Assembly (NCBI GenBank): GCA_005888675.1
Contig: VBBA01000008.1
Coordinates: 1-11,381 of the forward strand
Origin: Candidatus Bathyarchaeota archaeon
Lineage (GTDB): Archaea; Thermoproteota; Bathyarchaeia; 40CM-2-53-6
Direction of reading: 5' to 3'
DNA: 11,381 nucleotides
A program made the translations under genes and the position numbers. This document shows positions 1 through 5,030 of this stretch, one piece after another. The notes below the pieces were generated by a model. That model did not search any database and was not told the origin of the DNA. It worked only from the letters and a program-made list of their open reading frames with translations. Within the stretch, counting starts at the first letter, position 1. Each line of letters starts with the position of its first letter.

Positions 1-735
1 ACATCCGACGGCTTCCTCAGCACTAGTGATCCCCACAATGTGATGGTCGTCGGGGATTCGTTGATAGGAGGAATCGTACAACAACCACTGAACGGTTCAC
101 AAATAGGCGCCTTCGGAACTAGATTCGATGTTAAAGGAGCACTGGTTGACCCGCTAAACAGGGGGCGCGTCGCATATGCCCCCGTCAAACTACTCCACGA
201 ATTGTTAAACATAGACGGTTACAATCTCCTCCTCGTCAAAACGGACAATAATCCAGCGACACAACAAAGGATTCAAGGACTAGCCGGCGGCTATGGGCTC
301 GCTGTCGGATCGCAGGATGAGATCCTCAACGCTAACGCAACCTTCCTAGACAACATCTGGTCCCACATACTGATCCTCCCACTCCTAACACTATTCCTGA
401 CCTGCGCGATCTTGCTAAGCTATCTATCGACAAGCTTCTCCCTGAGGTTCAACGACTACACTGTTCTGAAGGTTCTAGGTGCGAGAGCACGTTATGATTT
501 GAAGCTGCTATTGTGGGAAGGCTGGGGCGTCCTAGCATTTTGCATGCTACTAAGTCTCCCGCTAGCGCTCATTTTCTCTATCGTCTTGATAGTTCCAGAT
601 GCTAAGACTCAGACCCTGAATCTTGCACTGTCCACAGCCGCTCCCATCACAGGGCTCAGCCTCGTAGCTGTCGCTAGCGCGGCTATCTACTGGAGAAGAC
701 TGAGTCGGGTATCGGTGAAAGACCTCACACTGTAA
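1..735 (+). CDS. ABC transporter permease, FtsX/MacB family (C-terminal part, 5' end outside window)
   Basis: Integral membrane subunit of an ABC transporter of the FtsX/MacB/LolC type, which works with a separate ATPase on export or mechanotransmission across the membrane. The frame is open from base 1, so the GTG at 40 is internal and the gene is truncated by the window edge. The first ~115 codons look like the end of the large extracytoplasmic domain. Three hydrophobic helices follow, at about window codons 120-144, 176-198 and 213-230, the usual number after that domain. Between the first two lies the family signature loop (FNDYTVLKVLGARARYDLKL...EG, compare 'R..E...LRALGA....I...EG' of FtsX domains). 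It ends TAA, 26 bases before the convergent stop of the next gene. The substrate cannot be told. The family call is firm; the partner ATPase is presumably upstream. Confidence 0.85.
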   Translation, partial: TSDGFLSTSDPHNVMVVGDSLIGGIVQQPLNGSQIGAFGTRFDVKGALVDPLNRGRVAYAPVKLLHELLNIDGYNLLLVKTDNNPATQQRIQGLAGGYGLAVGSQDEILNANATFLDNIWSHILILPLLTLFLTCAILLSYLSTSFSLRFNDYTVLKVLGARARYDLKLLLWEGWGVLAFCMLLSLPLALIFSIVLIVPDAKTQTLNLALSTAAPITGLSLVAVASAAIYWRRLSRVSVKDLTL

Positions 736-761
736 GCCAAGTGAAGTCTAGAGTCAGCCCT

Positions 762-1595
762 TCAAGCGGCTGAGACGTCGGATACTTGCCTCGGTCCAAC
801 GATGAACCTTACCCAGATCCAGCCCGAGAGGATTCCCGTTAGGACCGCAGATGATAGGAGAATCAGGAGGTCACGTGAAAATTCGAGGAGAAATGAGGGA
901 CTGCTCTCCAATGGCTCGCCTAATACGAGGCTTATGAGGTACGCGATGCCAAAAACCGCTAAGAAGACAACTCCGACACCTAAGGCCTCGTTAAGGAAGC
1001 CGCCTCGACGCCTTCTCAATCTCCAAGGTCCGCCCAGCTTCCACCGGTAGAGAACGGCAAGGATCACGCCTAGTAGACTTGCTTGAAGCCCCACAAATTG
1101 GACCACGAATGGGACAACTAGAATGAAAAGGCCCAGGAAGGCAAGAGGCTCCCTAACTCCTACCTTCCTGAAATCATCGATTATCTCTCGCCGATACCTA
1201 GACAATAGAGAGAGCATCGCGGTGACAGCCGTTATGACAACGACCGCTGTATAGGTCAATCCTGAAGCATAGTTTCCAAGCGTCCCATTAACGGGAGTCA
1301 GAAGCAGTCCTATCTCATCCGCAACCAAGCCTGCTCCCAGGCCATACATGACAGCCGCGATCCTATTCCAACCCTCAGGACCAGCAATACCAAGCCAGCC
1401 CGCAATTGCCAGGGCACCGAGACCATACCAAAAGTGATGGAAGTGTATTCCGAAGATCAGGATGACCGTGCTGGGCCGAAGAAATGTGAAGAGTCGGGCC
1501 GTCGCGAAGGATGGGATGAACGATAACAATGCGGTCGCAGAAAGCCAAGGCTTGCCAATCGGCTTCTGCCCACTCTGGCCCCTCGTATGGTTCAC
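762..1595 (-). CDS. Polytopic membrane protein of unknown function with HxHH and DE motifs
   Basis: Not recognised as a named family. The 277-residue protein is mostly hydrophobic, with about seven membrane segments (roughly residues 18-38, 44-70, 78-99, 112-132, 150-182, 203-226, 240-266). A cytoplasmic-looking basic stretch (WRLRRRRGG, 191-199) lies in the middle. The notable motif is HFHHFWYG (51-58), followed in the next helix by GLGAGLVADEIGLLL (85-99), which puts three His near an Asp-Glu pair inside the membrane. I recall similar HxHH-plus-DE arrangements in uncharacterised archaeal and bacterial membrane proteins. Metal binding or catalysis is possible but only inferred. The start is GTG: an in-frame TAG lies three codons upstream and no earlier start exists. 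A TATA-like box about 25 bases upstream fits leaderless transcription. It is convergent with the FtsX gene and divergent from the nitroreductase. Confidence 0.8.
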   Translation of the reverse strand: MNHTRGQSGQKPIGKPWLSATALLSFIPSFATARLFTFLRPSTVILIFGIHFHHFWYGLGALAIAGWLGIAGPEGWNRIAAVMYGLGAGLVADEIGLLLTPVNGTLGNYASGLTYTAVVVITAVTAMLSLLSRYRREIIDDFRKVGVREPLAFLGLFILVVPFVVQFVGLQASLLGVILAVLYRWKLGGPWRLRRRRGGFLNEALGVGVVFLAVFGIAYLISLVLGEPLESSPSFLLEFSRDLLILLSSAVLTGILSGWIWVRFIVGPRQVSDVSAA

Positions 1596-1615
1596 CCTAC
1601 GCTATCTTCCAACCA

Positions 1616-1624
1616 GTATAATTC
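1616..1624 (-). promoter_or_regulatory. TATA-like box for the membrane protein gene (leaderless layout)
   Basis: On the minus strand this reads GAATTATAC, A/T-rich and TATA-like. Its centre is about 25 bases upstream of the GTG at 1595. Archaeal TATA boxes lie about 26 bases upstream of the transcription start, so transcription would begin at or next to the start codon. That agrees with the absence of a Shine-Dalgarno site. It is a prediction by eye from one site. Confidence 0.4.
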
Positions 1625-1693
1625 CTGCCAGCTAAAGTTTTCACGCCCCACAACACCTTTTCAACGTGCCCATTCCAATCCTGCCCTGCCCCT

Positions 1694-2254
1694 ATGGATT
1701 TCGTGAATGCCGTCCTCAAACGGCGGATGATACGCAAGTTCAAGCCGACACCAGTCCCGGAAGAATCCCAAAACAGGATCCTGGACCTCATGCAGCACTA
1801 CCCCAGCGCAGGGTTCAGCCAAGGAGTAGCCTTCATAGTCGTCACCGATCCAATAGTCCAGAAACGGCTAAAGAATTCTTCTCGGGCATACGAAGCTCCA
1901 TTGATGATAGTTCCATGTGTAAGCGAGAAACTCTATCATGACAGATACCGGGAGTCAGACAAGCTCCGTCCGGACGGAACTGAGATCGACTGGCCAACAC
2001 CATACTGGCACTTCGATGTAGGCTGTGCATGCATGATCATCTTCCTCACCGCGGTCAATGAGGGACTCGCATCCGCCCTAGCAGGCGCCTTCCGGCCGGA
2101 TCTCCTAAGGAAAGAGCTGGGTATACCACCAGATTTCCATCCGGTCGGAATCATATCAATAGGCTATCCGGATCTCGAAAGAGACACCCCATCTCCCTCG
2201 CTCAAGCGAGGCCACAGACCGAGAAGAGAAGTTATCCACTACAACAATTGGTAG
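1694..2254 (+). CDS. Nitroreductase-family flavoprotein
   Basis: FMN-dependent NAD(P)H oxidoreductase of the nitroreductase fold. These are dimeric cytoplasmic enzymes that reduce nitro compounds, quinones, enones or flavins. The 186 residues are normal for the short members. Hallmarks are in order: RRMIRKF (10-16, phosphate/FMN-binding arginines, usually RRSIRxF), PSAGFSQ (37-43, usually PSAGNxQ), a central helix with GCACMIIFLTAVNEGLASALAG (110-131, usually 'A.qNllLaA...GlGs...G'), GIISIGYP (152-159), and a C-terminal KRGHRPRREVIHYNNW stretch typical of the FMN-site tail. Phe41 replaces the common Asn of the PSAGN motif. The ATG at 1694 fits the family N-terminus, and no Shine-Dalgarno site precedes it. 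The substrate is unknown. It stands alone, divergent from the membrane protein and ending 6 bases from the convergent alaX. Confidence 0.88.
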   Translation: MDFVNAVLKRRMIRKFKPTPVPEESQNRILDLMQHYPSAGFSQGVAFIVVTDPIVQKRLKNSSRAYEAPLMIVPCVSEKLYHDRYRESDKLRPDGTEIDWPTPYWHFDVGCACMIIFLTAVNEGLASALAGAFRPDLLRKELGIPPDFHPVGIISIGYPDLERDTPSPSLKRGHRPRREVIHYNNW

Positions 2255-2260
2255 CGATAT

Positions 2261-2968
2261 CTAGAGGTTTTTTACGTCGTAGTAAAGCCGGCGATTGTTC
2301 TTGCCCTTATTCTCCAGCTTCAGCAACTCGATCCTCCCGATCTCCTTCAGATTGGCCACATGTAAACCACCGTCCGCCTGACGATCAATGCCTTCTATCT
2401 CTACAATCCGCAACTGATCTTCGCTCGGAGGCGCCGCCTGAGCCAACTTAATCAGACCGGGCATCTTCAAGGCTTCATCACGATCCACGAAGTACATTTT
2501 GACAGGAGCGTCTTTAGCGATAATCCGGTTCGCCTCATTGACAAAGCCCTCTATCCTCCCCCTGTCAAATTGTTCAAGATTGAAGTCAAACCGTGACCTA
2601 TCCGGATCAATCTGGTTCCCAGTGATCAAACAATTCTCCCGATAGAAAATGGAACTAAGCAGATGCCCGGCTGTGTGCATCCTCATTAACCGATGTCTTC
2701 TCTCCCAATCCACAGATCCCCGCACGCCATCGCCTGGCTTGAGTCCAAGAATCGAACCTAGACTGTGCCAGATCTGATCATCCTGCTTCGTAACCTCCAC
2801 AACCTTAGCATTATCCAAGAGTCCAGTATCAGAGGCGACTCCTCCACCTCTCGGATAGAACAGAGTCTGGTCAAGAATCACACGCTGACCATCAACCGAG
2901 ACTACTTTTGCTTCGAACTCGCGATCGTAGGGTCGGTCCCAGAAGAGTTTCTTGGTCACGGTTTTCAC
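2261..2968 (-). CDS. alaX: Alanyl-tRNA editing protein AlaX (free-standing, AlaX-M size)
   Basis: Free-standing relative of the alanyl-tRNA synthetase editing domain. It hydrolyses Ser-tRNA(Ala) (and in some forms Gly-tRNA(Ala)), acting in trans for translation fidelity. The 235 residues match the medium-length class. The N-terminal part carries FYPRGGGVASDTG (37-49), the glycine-rich substrate loop seen as FYPxGGGQPxDxG. The zinc motif HTAGH is at 98-102. The second half of the zinc site is DRQADGGLHVAN (195-206), where relatives often have CGGTHV, so the usual Cys is Asp199 while His203 is kept. The start is GTG (2968); a second GTG three codons later is also possible, and no ATG is available. 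It lies 28 bases after the aldolase stop on the same strand, suggesting co-transcription. Its end is convergent with the nitroreductase gene, and a run of six T on the + strand (2268-2273) falls in its last codons. Confidence 0.92.
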   Translation of the reverse strand: MKTVTKKLFWDRPYDREFEAKVVSVDGQRVILDQTLFYPRGGGVASDTGLLDNAKVVEVTKQDDQIWHSLGSILGLKPGDGVRGSVDWERRHRLMRMHTAGHLLSSIFYRENCLITGNQIDPDRSRFDFNLEQFDRGRIEGFVNEANRIIAKDAPVKMYFVDRDEALKMPGLIKLAQAAPPSEDQLRIVEIEGIDRQADGGLHVANLKEIGRIELLKLENKGKNNRRLYYDVKNL

Positions 2969-2996
2969 TTCAAGCGTTATTGGTGTGGAATCGGCC

Positions 2997-3827
2997 TCAG
3001 TTAGCAGGCACCGTGGGCTTGGCTAGTAGCTTGGGCCCAGTTTTCAAGTATTCATCATATGCCTGCTTTGCTTCTCTGACTGTAGCTCTTTCATGAACGA
3101 TTTCTCTAACTGCTTGGATCATTGCAACCGGATGCTCCGACTGCCAAATATTCCTGCCCATATCCACACCAACCGCTCCTTCAGCGATCGCGTCATATGC
3201 CAACTGAAAGGCATCCAGTTCAGTCTCAAGCTTCGGACCACCAGCCACAACAAGAGGTACCGGGCATCCCTGGACAACACGAGAGAATTCTTCGCAATAG
3301 TAAGTCTTGACAAGGCGAGCTCCCAGCTCTGCAGCGATTCGACATGACAACGCAAGATATCTAGCGTCTCTCTTCTCAAGCTCTTTCCCAACCGCAGTCA
3401 CCGCCAGAACAGGGATTCCATAATCTTCTCCTTCATCCACAAGTCTAGACAAGTTTGTCAACGTTTGATGCTCGTGCTCGCTACCCACGAAGATCGACAG
3501 CGCTAACGCGGAAACATTCAGCCTAATCGCGTCCCGGACACTTGTCGTGATCGCCTCGTTCGAAAGCGTCTTTGACACAATGCTCGCGCCACCCGAGACC
3601 CTGAGGATTATGGGAACATCTCTTTTCGGGTCTACTGAAGTACGGAGGACACCACGGGTAAGCATCAACGCATCGGCATATGGAATCAAAGGTTCGATAG
3701 TCTTTCTCGGCTGCTCAAGATTATGGGTTGGACCCATGAAATAGCCATGGTCAACTGCAAGCATCACACTCTTTCCACTGCTCGGCTTGATGATTCGCGA
3801 TATGCGATTGCTCATTCCCCAATCCAT
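2997..3827 (-). CDS. LsrF-like / archaeal class I aldolase family (DhnA-type TIM barrel)
   Basis: A (beta/alpha)8 Schiff-base aldolase-superfamily protein of 276 residues. It resembles bacterial LsrF (3-hydroxy-5-phosphonooxypentane-2,4-dione thiolase) more than the shikimate-branch ADH synthases. From recalled LsrF sequence the close matches are MDWGMSNRISRI (1-12), VMLAVDHGYFMGPT (21-34), LTRGVLR (56-62), GSEHEHQ (115-121), AVTAVGKE (142-149), KTYY (174-177), GCPVPLVVAGG (187-197) and GVDMGRNIWQSEHPVAM (220-236). Lys174 is the expected Schiff-base lysine. No lsr transport or kinase genes are visible, so an autoinducer-2 role is not implied. Archaeal homologues are variously annotated as fructose-bisphosphate aldolase or LsrF. 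ATG 3827 is the only reasonable start (TAA three codons upstream), with a weak GAGG 10 bases before it. It is first in a probable unit with alaX. The hairpin-rich region lies upstream. Confidence 0.85.
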   Translation of the reverse strand: MDWGMSNRISRIIKPSSGKSVMLAVDHGYFMGPTHNLEQPRKTIEPLIPYADALMLTRGVLRTSVDPKRDVPIILRVSGGASIVSKTLSNEAITTSVRDAIRLNVSALALSIFVGSEHEHQTLTNLSRLVDEGEDYGIPVLAVTAVGKELEKRDARYLALSCRIAAELGARLVKTYYCEEFSRVVQGCPVPLVVAGGPKLETELDAFQLAYDAIAEGAVGVDMGRNIWQSEHPVAMIQAVREIVHERATVREAKQAYDEYLKTGPKLLAKPTVPAN

Positions 3828-3916
3828 CCTGGCTTAGCCTCTGATTAGAACGCAAAGGAATCCCTCGGATTATTACTGCCTTTCTATCCGGCCCGCAGTG
3901 CCAACCATATCAAAGA

Positions 3917-3930
3917 CCTCGATAGTGAGG
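3917..3930. repeat. Hairpin A: CCTC-GATAGT-GAGG
   Basis: Perfect 4-bp stem closing a six-base GATAGT loop. It shares its loop and C-G closing pair with hairpin E (4050-4065). The next pair outward is T-A here and C-G in E, and the fourth pair is C-G here and T-A in E, so the pairing is kept while the bases change. It abuts hairpin B. On its own a 4-bp stem would mean little; the shared loop in the same orientation is what makes it notable. Confidence 0.5.
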
Positions 3931-3945
3931 ATCGACCGTCCGATC
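3930..3945. other. Hairpin B: GATCG-ACCGTC-CGATC
   Basis: Perfect 5-bp inverted repeat with a six-base loop, sharing one base with the end of hairpin A. Its loop is exactly complementary to six bases of hairpin D's loop (4037-4042), seven counting G3934, which could permit a kissing-loop contact if both lie on one transcript. Confidence 0.45.
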
Positions 3946-3952
3946 AAGAAGG

Positions 3953-3980
3953 CTCACGAGTTGAAACAAAGAATCGTGAG
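3953..3980. other. Hairpin C: 7-bp inverted repeat CTCACGA / TCGTGAG
   Basis: Perfect 7-bp inverted repeat with a 14-base A-rich loop (3960-3973), the longest stem in the region. It lies about 30 bases before the TATA-like box at 4007-4016, so it could be an operator or an RNA stem. It is not followed by a T-run on the + strand and so does not look like a terminator in that direction. Confidence 0.45.
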
Positions 3981-4006
3981 ATAGCCGGTTCAAGGTTACA
4001 ACAGTC

Positions 4007-4016
4007 CTATATTTTT
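4007..4016 (+). promoter_or_regulatory. TATA-like box upstream of the alpha/beta hydrolase
   Basis: The sequence CTATATTTTT is the best archaeal TATA-box match in the intergenic region. With the usual ~26-base spacing, transcription would begin near 4037, leaving a leader of about 57 bases before ATG 4094 that includes hairpin E. The predicted start falls inside hairpin D, so D would more likely act as DNA (operator), or the true start is a little different. Confidence 0.4.
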
Positions 4017-4029
4017 CGCGACCTGCCCA

Positions 4030-4048
4030 CGCCTCCGACGGTCAGGCG
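4030..4048. other. Hairpin D: CGCCT / AGGCG
   Basis: Perfect 5-bp stem with a nine-base loop (4035-4043) that contains GACGGTC, the reverse complement of GACCGTC in hairpin B. One base separates it from hairpin E. It overlaps the start site predicted from the TATA-like box. Confidence 0.45.
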
Positions 4049-4049
4049 A

Positions 4050-4065
4050 GTCCCGATAGTGGGAC
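4050..4065. repeat. Hairpin E: GTCCC-GATAGT-GGGAC
   Basis: Perfect 5-bp stem with the same GATAGT loop, in the same orientation, as hairpin A. The hydrolase ATG follows 28 bases later. If the TATA-like box is used, this hairpin lies in the hydrolase mRNA leader. Confidence 0.5.
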
Positions 4066-4093
4066 AAATGGCGGTTAACATTTGACAGTTGAC

Positions 4094-4924
4094 ATGATCA
4101 GGAGGGGCTGGCCTTACTTTGAAGGATATCCATTCCCTGAAAGATTCGTCTACCTAGACGGATTAAAGATCCACTATGTAGACGAGGGATACGGCGGCCG
4201 GCCGGTGTTGATGGTTCACGGGAATCCAGCATGGTCCTACATCTGGCGACGACTGGTGCCGCCAATCAGTCTTGGACATAGAGCGCTTGCATTGGACTTG
4301 ATGGGATTTGGCAAATCTGACAAGCCGAACTCGAACCTGCATGATTTCCCTCATCATGCCAGGATAGTTTCAGGGTTCATTGAATCTCTTGGTCTTCGCA
4401 ACATCGTCCTCATCGTCCATGATTGGGGTGGCCCCTTCGCCATGCACTACTTAGCAAGACACCCAGAGAACGTGGCTGGATTGATCCTGATGAACACGTT
4501 CCTAACTACCGACTATAGGATACCGCCAAGCGTTGCTTCCAAGATCACGCCCGCGATAATCAAGGAGGCATCTGTGCATCCCGAGAAGATAACGGATGCA
4601 GAGATGGAAGCGTACTGGGCACCATTCCAGGATGATGAGTCAAAGAAAGTCTACCAAATGTTTCCGATGATGTTCCCTAATTCTCCGACCCATCCCAGCT
4701 TCAAACCAATGAGAGAGGTGGAGCAGAGTCTTCCCCACCTGAAAATTCCCACGATGCTCGTCTGGGGGACAGCGAGAAGCGGGACCATCTATCCAGAAAA
4801 GATATCAAAATTGATCCCTGGATCTAAACTTTGCCAAGTCAACGCCGGCCATTTTGTGCAGGAAGATGCACCCGAAGAAGTTGAGAAGCTGGTTCTCAAC
4901 TTTCTAGAAGAAAACAGCATCTAA
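4094..4924 (+). CDS. Alpha/beta hydrolase, haloalkane dehalogenase-like
   Basis: Cytoplasmic alpha/beta-hydrolase-fold enzyme (276 residues from this ATG) closest in motifs to haloalkane dehalogenases, which displace halide through an Asp nucleophile. Visible, numbered from ATG 4094: HGNPAWSYIWR (42-52; Asn44 matches the halide-stabilising Asn and oxyanion loop), DLMGFGKSDKP (68-78), VHDWGGP (108-114) with nucleophile Asp110 and the neighbouring halide-binding Trp111, LILMNTFLTTD (130-140, DhlA-like), and AGHFVQEDAPEE (251-262) with catalytic His253. The third catalytic residue is not where expected: after strand 7 the sequence is WGTAR, with Arg228 at the usual Asp position, and the alternative Glu site after strand 6 is Asn134. 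It may be a dehalogenase with a displaced acid or a related hydrolase. ATG 4094 was preferred because MIRRGWPYFEGYPFP resembles family N-termini; an in-frame TTG at 4082 would add four residues. No Shine-Dalgarno site is seen. Confidence 0.85.
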   Translation: MIRRGWPYFEGYPFPERFVYLDGLKIHYVDEGYGGRPVLMVHGNPAWSYIWRRLVPPISLGHRALALDLMGFGKSDKPNSNLHDFPHHARIVSGFIESLGLRNIVLIVHDWGGPFAMHYLARHPENVAGLILMNTFLTTDYRIPPSVASKITPAIIKEASVHPEKITDAEMEAYWAPFQDDESKKVYQMFPMMFPNSPTHPSFKPMREVEQSLPHLKIPTMLVWGTARSGTIYPEKISKLIPGSKLCQVNAGHFVQEDAPEEVEKLVLNFLEENSI

Positions 4925-5030
4925 TCAGAATCTAAGCAGCCCCATCACGATGCCTATAGCAAAAATATTCCGTTGAGAACAACATCGCCCCCATAACTGG
5001 TCAACCTTCCCTAAGCCGCTGTTCCTTGAG
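4925..5030. other. Convergent intergenic spacer
   Basis: Short gap between the convergent ends of the hydrolase (+) and MFS (-) genes. On the minus strand, a run of five T (4965 to 4961) lies downstream of the MFS stop and could serve as an archaeal U-tract terminator. No other structure was supported. Confidence 0.3.

Larger units (their letters stand above)
3828..4093. other. Hairpin-rich divergent intergenic region
   Basis: This is the longest gene-free stretch in the window, between the divergent aldolase (-) and alpha/beta hydrolase (+) starts. No credible coding frame was found. It contains five short perfect hairpins, listed separately as A to E: A and B abut, C follows, and D and E abut. 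A TATA-like box lies between C and D. A and E share the loop GATAGT. The loop of B (ACCGTC) is exactly complementary to part of the loop of D (GACGGT). It may be a regulatory region with repeated operator palindromes, a structured 5' leader (for either gene), or a small RNA gene. The sequence alone does not decide. Confidence 0.6.

Noticed and set aside
40..42. GTG at 40 as the start of the permease gene
   Set aside because: The frame is open to base 1 and the protein upstream of the helices is clearly an internal piece of an FtsX-type protein, so the gene begins outside the window.
1597..1791. 64-residue minus-strand frame just upstream of the membrane protein
   Set aside because: It covers the promoter region and the antisense of the nitroreductase N-terminus and has no family resemblance.
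1666..1941. 91-residue + strand frame overlapping the nitroreductase start
   Set aside because: It is out of frame with the nitroreductase, whose family motifs run through the same bases; the alternative translation has no recognisable features.
2268..2273. Run of six T on the + strand after the nitroreductase stop, as a terminator
   Set aside because: Possible, but it lies within the last codons of alaX and is a single short run without supporting structure, so it was only mentioned and not listed.
3983..3999. GGTTCAA sequence with flanking complementarity, resembling a tRNA T-arm
   Set aside because: The base after the loop is not the required C partner, the stem needs a G-T pair, and no acceptor, D or anticodon arms can be built around it.
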